From Prosthecobacter dejongeii (lineage in GTDB: Bacteria > Verrucomicrobiota > Verrucomicrobiia > Verrucomicrobiales > Verrucomicrobiaceae): a stretch of 64,000 nt of DNA. The notes below the pieces were generated by a model. That model was not told where the DNA came from. It saw only the letters and a program-made list of their open reading frames with translations, and made no database searches. A program made the position numbers and the translations under genes. The stretch spans positions 248,001-312,000 of the forward strand of contig NZ_JACHIF010000002.1 in the NCBI RefSeq assembly GCF_014203045.1. The letters are read 5' to 3'. Position 1 is the stretch's first letter, and the number at the start of each line of letters is the position of its first letter. This document shows positions 36,575 through 44,973 of the stretch, piece by piece.

Positions 36575-38017
36575 TTACACCAACGGCTCCACGATGATCT
36601 TCGGGCCCTGGATTTCGCGAATGCGGACGGGGGTGCCATTGGGCAGGTAGCCACCTTCCACCATGGCCTCCAGGCGGCGCTCACCAAACTGAACGGTGCC
36701 GTAAGGGCGCAGGGCACTGCAAGCATGGCCCTCATTCCCCACACTCAAAGAGACCGTGGGTGTCATCATCGCCTCGCCACCATCAATGGAGGAGGTGAGT
36801 ACCAATTTCTTAAACGGACCCGTTTCAGGCAAGAAGCGGAACACGGCCAGAATGAGAACGCCCGCACCGAGGATGCCTAACGCAAAGTTGCGCAGCCCAA
36901 GGGCATAGACCTGGAGATCGAACCCCACCTCCTGCGGGATGTCTTTGCCATCTCCTGGCAATGGGGTCGGAAGCGGCACTTCCCAGCCGGACATGGTGTA
37001 AACCAGGGCCACCATGATGAGGAAAAAACCGAGGATGCCTGGCACCAGCAGACCGGGGAAGAGGGCGAGCTCAAGGATGAGTAGAAACACGCCAATGACA
37101 AACAGCGCTGCCACCACCGCTGTCTCCTGGCCCACCAGACTGCCCGCCACATAATGACCAAAAAAGAACAAGCTGAAAGCAGCGATGGAAACAAATCCGG
37201 GAATGCCAAACCCTGGCGTCTGCATTTCAAGATACCCACCCGCCACGCCGATGAGAATGAGGATGGCTGCATATTTGGTGACCCAGATGGCAATGGCCTC
37301 AAACATCGTCGGTTCGGCTGTGACCGTGGCTCCTTTCAGCCCTTCAGCCTTTTTGATGTCGTCCAGGCTGTCCACGATACCTTTCGCAAAGACCGGTTTG
37401 CCATCCAGTTTCATGGTCGCTTCCTGGGCATCCAGAGTGAGGATGGAGTCCTTCGTATCCAGCACGAGATCGCCCACTTTCAGCTCACGACTCATGTCAA
37501 TCATGGCCTCGATCACACGCGGGTCGTGGCCTTTGCGTTTGGCTACGGCACGGGCCATGCCCATGGTGGCAGAGTTCATCTTCGCGCGTTCGGCATCGCC
37601 CATTTCCTGGGCATTGCCATAAATGGGCGTGGCAGCCCCGGCAGTGCTGGTGGGGGCCATGTAGATGCCATCGGTGGCCACGGCGATCATCGCGCCGGCG
37701 GAAAGGGCGCGTTTATTGACGAAGGCAAAGCTGCGGGGTTTCAGCTTTTGCAGGTCATTCATCATGAGGTCCACCGTGTCCCAAAGAAGCCCGCCAGGGG
37801 TATCCAGGTCAAAGATCACCGCTTCAGCGCCTTCATCCGTGCAACGTTCCAGCGTGCGGGACATGAACTCAAACCGGGCGCGGGCGATGAGATCCTCCTC
37901 CCCCACCGGGATGATGACCACTTTGCCTTTATAACTGCCTGTCTGTGCCTGGCCATGACCGATCATGATCCACAGACTGAGGCAAACCAACAGCGGCAGG
38001 AGCAGGGCAGACTTCAT
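36575..38017 (-). CDS. NfeD/ClpP-class membrane serine protease
   Basis: A 480-residue membrane protein of the NfeD family (COG1030 long form). A signal peptide or anchor (about 1-25) is followed by a ClpP-like domain with nucleophile S106 in ALSAGAMIAVA and the strand FDLDTPGG. Several membrane helices follow (about 250-380), and a C-terminal OB-like NfeD domain ends with GTPVRIREIQGPKIIVEP. These proteases cleave membrane-associated stomatin-type partners; no stomatin gene is adjacent. The frame is open to a GTG at 38086; the ATG at 38017 gives a clean signal peptide, and 38029 is an alternative. Confidence 0.82.
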   Translation of the reverse strand: MKSALLLPLLVCLSLWIMIGHGQAQTGSYKGKVVIIPVGEEDLIARARFEFMSRTLERCTDEGAEAVIFDLDTPGGLLWDTVDLMMNDLQKLKPRSFAFVNKRALSAGAMIAVATDGIYMAPTSTAGAATPIYGNAQEMGDAERAKMNSATMGMARAVAKRKGHDPRVIEAMIDMSRELKVGDLVLDTKDSILTLDAQEATMKLDGKPVFAKGIVDSLDDIKKAEGLKGATVTAEPTMFEAIAIWVTKYAAILILIGVAGGYLEMQTPGFGIPGFVSIAAFSLFFFGHYVAGSLVGQETAVVAALFVIGVFLLILELALFPGLLVPGILGFFLIMVALVYTMSGWEVPLPTPLPGDGKDIPQEVGFDLQVYALGLRNFALGILGAGVLILAVFRFLPETGPFKKLVLTSSIDGGEAMMTPTVSLSVGNEGHACSALRPYGTVQFGERRLEAMVEGGYLPNGTPVRIREIQGPKIIVEPLV

Positions 38018-38160
38018 GTCGTGCACCATAGCGGGCCGAAGCTCGATGGCAATGCGGGAGGTGGGGGTGAGGCGAGACAGGAGCACACGCTCAAGGAGTG
38101 AGGGCTTCCAGCCCTCTCGAGATCCTCCTCAACTCCTGCAACATCGAAGGCCGGGGCGGA

Positions 38161-38308
38161 GCGCGAGTTTTTAACTCGCTTAACTTTCCTGGAATCTACG
38201 GATACGTCAACGTCATCGCTCACTGTCAAACCGACCTGTAGGCACTGTGGCTTGGGGCGAATGCATCACTCGGAGAGTGATGCATACTGTACTTGCGCTC
38301 TAAGCGCA
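38161..38308 (+). repeat. Dispersed intergenic repeat, long copy C
   Basis: Left module: a 32-bp core at 38161-38192 containing the CGAGTT-TTT-AACTCG hairpin and TAACTTTCCTGG. Right module at 38252-38308: TTGGGGCGAATGCATC, with a perfect 9-bp palindrome GCATCACTC-GGA-GAGTGATGC (38263-38283), then ATACTGTACT, then a TGCGCT-CTA-AGCGCA hairpin (38294-38308). The same order recurs, inverted, at 43871-44020. It sits just after the stop codon of the minus-strand glycosyltransferase gene (19 nt from stop to hairpin) and before the NfeD gene. Confidence 0.75.
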
Positions 38309-38326
38309 GGATCTCCACCGAGTGGC

Positions 38327-39613
38327 CTAACCACGAGCTGCGGTGAGAACTTCATCGAAACGCTCAGCCATGCGTGCGGCGCTGAATTCGTTGCGCACAC
38401 CTTGCAACCCCTTGTTGGTGATCTGTTCCCGCTGGTGGTCATCCTGCAGCAGGGTTTCCAGGGCATCTGCCAAGGAGCTCACGTCATCGGGTGCACACAA
38501 AACGCCGCCACCGGAGGCCGCAATGAGCTCGGGGAAGGCGCCATGCTCAGGCTGCACCACAGGCACGCCACTGGCCATGGCCTCGACGATGTAAAGGCCA
38601 AAAGCCTCGCCATAAGTGGCGGGCACGGACATGACGGTGAGGTTGCGGAAGAACTTCACTTTGTCGGTGAAATTCAGGTTGGGGTGCCACTCCACGCGCT
38701 GGGTCAGCCCGGCCTGCTGGAGCTTCTTTTTCAGACCGTTGACGTACTTGTCATCGGCGGCGGTTTTGGCCCCGCCGATCTTCAGTTTCACCCGTGGGAC
38801 CGTGCCGCGTTTGGCGAGTTCAATGTAGGCATCCACCAGGGTGGTGAGGCCTTTGCCATGGATCATGCGGGCGAAGTAGCCGATCACGGGCCAGTTGGGG
38901 TCGGGCTCGGCCACGCCGAAGGAGTTGGCATCCAGGCCATTGTAAACCACGGCCATTTTTTCCTCACCTACGCCCAGTTTCTCCTGCATCACGCGGGCGT
39001 AAAACTGGCTGGGAGCGACGAACCGGGAAACATGCTGCGCATTCACCCGCATGGCGGACCAGGACTGGCTGCGGTAAGGCTCGATCAAGGTATCGAGAAA
39101 GGAATCTTCCCCCTGAAGCGAAACGACCACGGGGATGCCGAGATCACGCTCGATGGCTGGGCAAAGGCCCATGAGCAGGCTATTAGAAAGGGAGATCACA
39201 TCGGGGCGACCCTCGGTGCGGATCCATTCGATGAGGCGCTTCCACTCCGGCCACTGGCGGCCGCCTTCGCCTTGCAAGGCCCCCAAGGCCATTTCGCCAA
39301 GATCGCGCGGGCTAGTCATGCCCATGAATTTGGAGGCAAAACGCAGCCGCTCCGGTTTATCCAACCAACGGTGGATGAATCGCGGCATGAAACGGAACCA
39401 GGGCAGCTTCTGCTGCAAATACAAGGAGATGCCCCCTACCCGAATGCCAATCTCAGGGTTGGGTGCCTCGCGATCCGTCACCAGTGGGAGGTAGAGCGGA
39501 GCCATGATGGCATCATGCCCGCGTGAGCGCAGGGCTTTGATCAGCGCATGATCTCGCAGGCAGCTTCCGCAGTGAAAGTTGCCGGTGCCGGGCGTGAGGT
39601 GGAGGATGCGCAT
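38327..39613 (-). CDS. GT4-family glycosyltransferase
   Basis: A 428-residue GT-B glycosyltransferase. The N-terminal Rossmann half starts MRILHLTPGTGNFHCGSCLRDHAL, with the glycine loop and LRDHALIKALRSRGH. The C-terminal half starts WPVIGYFARMIHGKGLTTLVDA and carries the GT4 E-x7-E motif in GEAFGLYIVEAMASGVPVV. The donor is probably a nucleotide sugar and the acceptor is unknown. No other polysaccharide genes are nearby. Confidence 0.87.
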   Translation of the reverse strand: MRILHLTPGTGNFHCGSCLRDHALIKALRSRGHDAIMAPLYLPLVTDREAPNPEIGIRVGGISLYLQQKLPWFRFMPRFIHRWLDKPERLRFASKFMGMTSPRDLGEMALGALQGEGGRQWPEWKRLIEWIRTEGRPDVISLSNSLLMGLCPAIERDLGIPVVVSLQGEDSFLDTLIEPYRSQSWSAMRVNAQHVSRFVAPSQFYARVMQEKLGVGEEKMAVVYNGLDANSFGVAEPDPNWPVIGYFARMIHGKGLTTLVDAYIELAKRGTVPRVKLKIGGAKTAADDKYVNGLKKKLQQAGLTQRVEWHPNLNFTDKVKFFRNLTVMSVPATYGEAFGLYIVEAMASGVPVVQPEHGAFPELIAASGGGVLCAPDDVSSLADALETLLQDDHQREQITNKGLQGVRNEFSAARMAERFDEVLTAARG

Positions 39614-39686
39614 AGGAGCTGGGACAGAGAAAAGGGGCGCGATGTTTAACGCAGGGGATACGCATCGGCAAGGGCCGAGGAATCAT

Positions 39687-40787
39687 TCATCCCACACGAA
39701 CATAACGTCGGCCAGGCAATGCCCGGACGAGACGTTTCATTTCCAGGCGCATGAGGTTGACATTCACCGTGGCTGTGGCCAGGCCTGAGCGGGATGTCAC
39801 TTCATCAATGTGCAGTTCTTCCGTGCTCAATGTCTGGTAGAGAATCTTTTCATCCAAGGTGAGATTGGCAGGAGACGAGACGGGTTCCACCTTAGGCGCG
39901 ATGGGGGCTGTGGGGAAAAGGGTGGTGAGGTCATCCAGGATATCCGCCGCATCCATCACCAGCTTGGCCCCTTGCTGAATGAGGCGATTGCAGCCGCTGG
40001 AGGTGGGCTTGTCAATGGGCCCTGGCACGGCATAGACGGAGCGGCCCTGCTCAGTGGCCTGCTGCGCTGTGATGAGAGAGCCGCTCTTGATCGGGGCCTC
40101 CACCACCAGCAGCCCACTGCCCCAGCCTGCCACCACGCGGTTGCGATACGGGAAGGTCTGGCGATCTGCCATGCGATCCACCGGGTATTCACTGATGACG
40201 GCACCATTTTCAGAGATGCGCTGGGCCAGGGCAATGTTTTCAGGCGGATAGAGTTTCCCCATGCCTGAGCCGATGACCGCCACAGTGCGTCCTTTAGCCG
40301 CCAGGGCAGCCTCATGAGCGGCGGTATCAATGCCACGCGCCAGACCGCTGATGACGGTGTAACCCGCATAGGCGATCTGAAAGCTGAGCTTCTTGGTCGC
40401 ATTCATGCCGTAGATCGTCGCATGGCGGCTGCCCACCACGCCGATGGCCTGATGGTCGCGCTTTTGCAGCTCCCCCCATACGTAGAGCAGGATGGGTGCA
40501 TCGTAGATGCCCTTGAGGAGGGGAGGGTAGAGATCATCCTCCTGAGTTAGCAGGGTTAAGCCGCGATCTTGAATCTTTCGCAGCTCCTGCTCCAGTTCCA
40601 CCACGCTTTCCCAGGCCGCAATGGCTTCCGCCTGCTTCGGGCCAAAACTTTCCACCTGGGCGATTTCAGATGCCCTGGCCCGCAGCGCGGCTTCAGGAGA
40701 GCCAAAGGCCTGCACCAGCCGCCGAATGCGCACCGGTCCCACTTGGGGGATCAGGTTCAGGGCTAGGTAGGCTTCCGTGCGGGTCAT
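39687..40787 (-). CDS. dprA: DNA-processing protein DprA
   Basis: Binds incoming single-stranded DNA during natural transformation and loads RecA. At 366 residues it has an N-terminal helix-hairpin-helix region (NLIPQVGPVRIRRLVQAFGS), the central Rossmann-like DprA domain (AIGVVGSRHATIYGM, SGLARGIDTAAHEAAL, AVIGSGMGKLYPPEN), and a C-terminal winged-helix domain (about 310-366; ELHIDEVTSRSGLATATV). The ATG at 40787 is preferred over an upstream start at 40820. No other competence genes are in the window. Confidence 0.94.
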   Translation of the reverse strand: MTRTEAYLALNLIPQVGPVRIRRLVQAFGSPEAALRARASEIAQVESFGPKQAEAIAAWESVVELEQELRKIQDRGLTLLTQEDDLYPPLLKGIYDAPILLYVWGELQKRDHQAIGVVGSRHATIYGMNATKKLSFQIAYAGYTVISGLARGIDTAAHEAALAAKGRTVAVIGSGMGKLYPPENIALAQRISENGAVISEYPVDRMADRQTFPYRNRVVAGWGSGLLVVEAPIKSGSLITAQQATEQGRSVYAVPGPIDKPTSSGCNRLIQQGAKLVMDAADILDDLTTLFPTAPIAPKVEPVSSPANLTLDEKILYQTLSTEELHIDEVTSRSGLATATVNVNLMRLEMKRLVRALPGRRYVRVG

Positions 40788-40871
40788 GCAGCATGGTCGC
40801 GAAAGTCCGGGCAGACTCAAGCCTGCATGCGCTCCTTTCTTCCCGTGAGGGCAGTTTTATCAAAGCACGCC

Positions 40872-41612
40872 TCAAAGATACAGAGTGGTCCCTGGTGGCA
40901 CAGTCCCTTTTTTAGGAGCCTTTTTACGGCTTCCTGGGCGCATCCCGCCATCGGGGGCATTGGACTTCGGCTTCTTCACCTTTTCGGAAGTCACTGGGGC
41001 CAGTGGCACTGGCGGTTCATACTTGGCGTATGCTGCATTGCCCGTTACCTGCACGGGCGTGCCGTGGGGAGTGGCATGATAGAAGATGGAGGCCATCTTG
41101 GTCGGCAGGCGGATGCAGCCATGCGACGCTGGATACCCCGGCAGGTATCCCTCATGCATGCCCACCGCCCCGACCACACGCATGAAGTAATGCATCTTGG
41201 CCCCGACAAATCGCGCCCCCGCCGGGCAGGGATCAATACGCGAATCCACATCTTCCATCACCACATTTCCCTCCGCATCCACATAAGCTCCGTAAATGGA
41301 CGAACGGTGATAAACATCTTTCTGGGTGATCTTGAAACTGCCTGTGGGGGTGTCATGACCATCACGGCCCGAGGAAATGGGGGATAGGCCCACCAACTTG
41401 CCGCCCTTGTAATAGCGAAGGCGCTGCGCCGACAGGTCAATGACCAGTTTGGGACTGCCTGCCACCTGATCACCGATCCAAAAGCTGTCGTCCCGCTTGG
41501 GCGGTCCCGCCTGGCCGGCTGCTTCCTTTGGAGCCGAACTGCAACTGCTCATCAATAAACCTGCGGCCAAGAGGGTCAATGCAGAGCGGAGAAAGGAGGA
41601 GGCGTCAGTCAT
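40872..41612 (-). CDS. L,D-transpeptidase lipoprotein (YkuD domain)
   Basis: A 246-residue lipoprotein: the lipobox GLLMSSC lies near residues 17-23 from the ATG at 41612. The YkuD domain begins KLVIDLSAQRLRYYKGGK and carries the catalytic cysteine in SHGCIRLP, with the preceding MHEGY histidine. Such enzymes make 3-3 cross-links in peptidoglycan or attach proteins to it. The C-terminus is Pro/Lys-rich. Its catalysis fits a DAP-type wall, as deduced from murE. Confidence 0.88.
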   Translation of the reverse strand: MTDASSFLRSALTLLAAGLLMSSCSSAPKEAAGQAGPPKRDDSFWIGDQVAGSPKLVIDLSAQRLRYYKGGKLVGLSPISSGRDGHDTPTGSFKITQKDVYHRSSIYGAYVDAEGNVVMEDVDSRIDPCPAGARFVGAKMHYFMRVVGAVGMHEGYLPGYPASHGCIRLPTKMASIFYHATPHGTPVQVTGNAAYAKYEPPVPLAPVTSEKVKKPKSNAPDGGMRPGSRKKAPKKGTVPPGTTLYL

Positions 41613-41695
41613 GGGCGGGAGTTTCCTGATCAAAAAACGAGCACAGGAGATTGTCGAGACTGGAATACGATCTGGATGTCTTATGAGCTGAGTTT

Positions 41696-42109
41696 TCAAA
41701 CCAAGACCGCGATAAAAGCCTCTGGAGCCAGGGGTCTGGGACGGTATCCACTGTTGATGAGCGCATTAAAATGTTTGTCCTGCGTAATGACCCATGAAGC
41801 ATCGGCCGCTATCGCGCAGTCAGAAAATTTGTTATCGTCAGGGTCCACCTGAATGACATTAAACCTGAAGCTCGGCTAGATTCTCACCAAATTTCCATTC
41901 AGTTCTTCTCCTAACTGAAGCAGCGAAAGGAAGTCTAACCAACGCGCTGCTCCAATGCGAGGACGAATAATTTCTTCATATTCTGTGAGGATCTCGTTGG
42001 AAACGGCTAGTGAAAAATGACCGTCCATCCAGGCATCTAGGATACGACTGAAAGGGTGCCTGAGGCTCAGCATCGGCAAGACCACATTGGTATCAATGCA
42101 GACAACCAT
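41696..42109 (-). pseudogene. PIN-domain toxin interrupted by an in-frame stop codon
   Basis: The frame starts MVVCIDTNVVLPMLSLRHP, the first strand and aspartate of a PIN nuclease, with ILTEYEEIIRPR supplying the second acidic site. It stops at a TAG (41876-41878) after 77 residues. Reading past that TAG in the same frame continues the family without a break (FRFNVIQVDPDDNKFSDCAI, then WVITQDKHFNALINSGYRP) to a TGA at 41696, giving 138 codons, the normal length of this PIN family. The last two acidic residues of the active site lie beyond the stop, so the short product should lack nuclease activity. Confidence 0.8.
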
Positions 42110-42342
42110 CAGCGGTAAGGCTGGCGCTCACGAAATTCGCGGATCGAATCTTCCACTTGAGTCATCAGTCCCGCCGCATCGGCTTGGTCAATTGCTTGAC
42201 CGATGGAACGGCGCAGTCTGAGCATCTCCAACTTCTTTAAAAAGCGATTCACCGCATCCAATTCGTTATGTTCGACTTTGGACAAGCGTTCGGTCACTTC
42301 AGCAAGGAGAAGTGGGTCTGATGTGGGAAGGCCTACAGACAT
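42109..42342 (-). CDS. Probable antitoxin partner of the PIN toxin
   Basis: A 77-residue acidic, helical protein (TERLSKVEHNELDAVNRFLK, ending REFRERQPYR). Its stop codon shares one base with the toxin start (TGATG), the usual overlap in toxin-antitoxin operons. I do not recognise its family and see no clear DNA-binding motif. The ATG at 42342 is chosen; the frame extends slightly to a GTG at 42363. Because the toxin is broken, the antitoxin may be a relic or may still be expressed. Confidence 0.65.
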   Translation of the reverse strand: MSVGLPTSDPLLLAEVTERLSKVEHNELDAVNRFLKKLEMLRLRRSIGQAIDQADAAGLMTQVEDSIREFRERQPYR

Positions 42343-42447
42343 CGTGTGTGAAGATTGCCACACCTGAATTTAGAATTCAATGCTGAAGGCGGAAAATGAT
42401 CTTGGTCCGCCACGCAAAAAAAGGCATGCTCCGCACGTTCTAACCGC

Positions 42448-43854
42448 ATGTTCTCTTCCCGACGTTCCTTTCTCCAGACCACGGGCTGTGGTTTTGGGTA
42501 CCTCGCCGCGTCTGCGCTGGCGCAGCGGCAGGCGTGGGCGGCGGGCACTGCTGGTATGGGAAGGCAGCCGCATCATGCACCGAGGGCCAAGCGGGTCATC
42601 TTCCTCTTCATGCAGGGTGGGGTTAGTCATGTGGACTCTTATGATTACAAACCTCGGCTGCTGAAGGATGACCAGAAGATCATTGATATTGCCGATCCAC
42701 GCACGGTGGCGAAGACGGGCAAGGGATCTCCCCAGCGCCTAAAGCAGCCCCTCTGGGAGTTCGCTCAGCATGGTGAATCCGGGCGCTGGGCCTCCAATCT
42801 TTTTCCGCACATCAATCGCCATGTGGATGACCTGTGCTTCCTGCATGGCATGCATACGGAAGGCGTGGCCCATGGCCCAGCCACGCTGTTTATGCACACG
42901 GGCACCACCAGCTTCATCCGCCCCAGCATGGGCGCCTGGGTGATGTATGGACTGGGGTCGGAAAATGAAAATCTTCCCGGTTTTGTCACCATCAGCCCCA
43001 GCCTGGGCAATGGTGGGCCTCGCAATTATGGCAATGCCTTCCTGCCTGCCCTTTATCAGGGCACTCCTCTCGGCCGCAGTGGCTTGCCCAGCAAAGAGGC
43101 CACCATCAAAAACATTGTCAATACCACCTGGACTCCGGAGCAGCAGAGGCGGCAGTATGAGTTGTTAGGCGCGCTGAATGCCCAACAGCTTCGCCCTGGT
43201 GATAACGAGATCGAGGCTGTGATTCAGAGCTACGAACTCGCCTGGCGCATGCAGAACAAAGCACCCGATGCGCTGGACCTCGCCCAGGAATCCGAATCCA
43301 CGCTGAGCCTCTACGGCATCGGGGACAAGACCACGGACAACTTTGGCCGCCAGTGCCTCATGGCCCGCCGCATGGCTGAGCAGGGGGTGCGCTACATCCA
43401 GGTGAATTACGGGGATAACTCCAACAACCCAGCCTGGGATCAGCACAGCAATCTGCCCAAGCATGGTGACCACGCCGCTGCGGTGGACAAACCCATTGCC
43501 GGACTGCTGGCAGACCTCAAACAGCGCGGACTGTTGGAAGATACGCTCGTCTGGTGGGGCGGCGAATTTGGCCGCACCCCTTACGCCGAAAGAAACGGCA
43601 CCGGACGCGACCACAACCCCGCCGGATTCACCGTCTGGCTGGCCGGCGGCGGTGTGAAGGCTGGCTTTGCCCATGGGGCTACGGATGACATCGGCTTCCA
43701 GGCAGTGGAGGGCAAAGTCCACATGCATGATCTGCATGCGACCGTGCTTCATTTGTTAGGCTTGGATCATGAAAAACTCACCTTCAACTATGCCGGTCGC
43801 GACTTCCGTCTCACGGATGTCCATGGTCATGTAGTGAAGGAAATCCTCGCGTAA
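42448..43854 (+). CDS. Tat-exported DUF1501 protein
   Basis: A 468-residue DUF1501 family protein (alkaline-phosphatase/sulfatase-like fold). It has a twin-arginine signal (SSRRSFLQTTGCGFGYLAAS), then RVIFLFMQGGVSHVDSYDYKP, the family's opening motif, and later WWGGEFGRTPYAE and GRDHNPAGFTVW, which carry the usual metal-binding-like residues. In Planctomycetes and Verrucomicrobia these genes usually follow a DUF1549/DUF1553 cytochrome-like gene; none is here, so it appears solitary. Its function is unproven. Confidence 0.9.
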   Translation: MFSSRRSFLQTTGCGFGYLAASALAQRQAWAAGTAGMGRQPHHAPRAKRVIFLFMQGGVSHVDSYDYKPRLLKDDQKIIDIADPRTVAKTGKGSPQRLKQPLWEFAQHGESGRWASNLFPHINRHVDDLCFLHGMHTEGVAHGPATLFMHTGTTSFIRPSMGAWVMYGLGSENENLPGFVTISPSLGNGGPRNYGNAFLPALYQGTPLGRSGLPSKEATIKNIVNTTWTPEQQRRQYELLGALNAQQLRPGDNEIEAVIQSYELAWRMQNKAPDALDLAQESESTLSLYGIGDKTTDNFGRQCLMARRMAEQGVRYIQVNYGDNSNNPAWDQHSNLPKHGDHAAAVDKPIAGLLADLKQRGLLEDTLVWWGGEFGRTPYAERNGTGRDHNPAGFTVWLAGGGVKAGFAHGATDDIGFQAVEGKVHMHDLHATVLHLLGLDHEKLTFNYAGRDFRLTDVHGHVVKEILA

Positions 43855-43870
43855 GGTCCAGCCAAGTAAT

Positions 43871-44020
43871 CCCGAGCTTTAGCTCGGGAGTACAGTATTC
43901 ATCACTCTCCGAGTGATGCGTTCGCCCCAACCCGTAGCGACAGCGGGTGGTTTGTGAGCGAAAGAGGACATGGGCGTATCCGCCTCCACCAGGAAAGTTA
44001 GTCGAGTTGAAAACTCGCGC
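43871..44020 (-). repeat. Dispersed intergenic repeat, long copy D
   Basis: The inverted counterpart of copy C within a 314-bp gene-free gap. From the left: an 8-bp hairpin CCCGAGCT-TT-AGCTCGGG (43871-43888), AGTACAGTAT, the palindrome CATCACTC-TCC-GAGTGATG (43900-43918), TTCGCCCCAA, and the 32-bp core (43989-44020) with the CGAGTT/AACTCG hairpin. It begins 17 nt after the DUF1501 stop codon, the same relation to an upstream gene as in copy C. The end hairpin keeps its pairing but has a different sequence from that in copy C. Confidence 0.75.
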
Positions 44021-44168
44021 TCCGCCATCGGCCTGCGCGAAGGCAGGTGTGGAGGGGCTTCTCTGAAAAGGTAGCAGCCCCAGCCTCCCTTGGTGCAAAC
44101 AGCCTTGTTTCATGGAGCATCCGCTGTGGCGCTTGTCAGGGAAGACGCGCTCGGAATAGTCACCCGTC

Positions 44169-44966
44169 ATGAACACTCGCTACGATGTCGAAGGAATGTC
44201 CGTGGTCGTCATGGGCGGCACCACGGGGCTGGGGCTGTCCGCCGCGCAGGCTTTGGTGGCGAATGGGGCACACGTGGTCGTGACCAGTCGCAGCGAGGCC
44301 AATGTGCAGTCGGCCTTGCAGATCCTAGGCAGCGGGGCTTGTGGGTTCGCCGGAGATGCCAGCCAGCCTGAAACGGCAGAGAAAGCCGTGGCACTCGCTG
44401 TTGAGAATTTTGGGCGACTGGATGCCCTCTATCACGTGGCTGGAGGCAGTGGTCGCTCGCGTGGAGATGGGCCTCTGCATGAGATGACGGATGCAGGCCT
44501 GAGCTACACGCTGGATCTCAATCTCGCCTCCCTCATCCTGTCAAATCGCGCGGCGGTGCGCCAGTTTCTCCTCCAGGGTGGGGGAGGGTGCATACTCAAC
44601 ATGGGCAGCGTCCTCGGCTGGTCGCCCTCGCCCGAGTTTTTTGCCAGCCATGCCTATGCGGCGGCGAAGGCGGGCATCGTCGGTTTCAGCCAATCCATCG
44701 CCAGTTACTACGCCAAGCAAAACATCCGGGTGAACGTCATCGCACCCGCTTTGGTGGAGACTCCCATGTCCCAGCGGGCCGTGGGAAATGAGGCCATCGT
44801 CCGTTTTGTCGCGGCCAAACAGCCTCTGGATGGTGGGCGTGTGGGCAATCCGGAGGATGTAGAAGGGGCCGCCCTCTTCCTGCTATCACGAGCGGCAAAA
44901 TTCATCACTGGGCAGGTACTGGCTGTGGATGGTGGGTGGACAGTTTCGGAGGGGCGTGAAGCTTAG
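44169..44966 (+). CDS. Short-chain dehydrogenase/reductase
   Basis: A 265-residue classical SDR oxidoreductase. The cofactor loop TGxxxGxG is present as MGGTTGLGLS near residue 16, the NNAG-type motif is replaced by VAGGSG near 90, and the catalytic Ser and YxxxK are in MGSVLGW and YAAAKAG (about 160-166). The C-terminal GQVLAVDGGWTVS is typical. The substrate is unknown. It is the first of four closely spaced plus-strand genes (SDR-ROK-PaaK-like-TPR/redoxin). Confidence 0.85.
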   Translation: MNTRYDVEGMSVVVMGGTTGLGLSAAQALVANGAHVVVTSRSEANVQSALQILGSGACGFAGDASQPETAEKAVALAVENFGRLDALYHVAGGSGRSRGDGPLHEMTDAGLSYTLDLNLASLILSNRAAVRQFLLQGGGGCILNMGSVLGWSPSPEFFASHAYAAAKAGIVGFSQSIASYYAKQNIRVNVIAPALVETPMSQRAVGNEAIVRFVAAKQPLDGGRVGNPEDVEGAALFLLSRAAKFITGQVLAVDGGWTVSEGREA

Positions 44967-44973
44967 CCTAACC

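Noticed and set aside
37154-38101. A 315-residue plus-strand frame opposite the NfeD-type gene
   Set aside because: Composition is rich in His/Gly/Arg with no recognisable domain, and the opposite strand encodes a clear protease.
41876-42109. A complete 77-residue PIN protein
   Set aside because: The conserved C-terminal half continues in the same frame beyond the stop, so the short frame is a truncated product.
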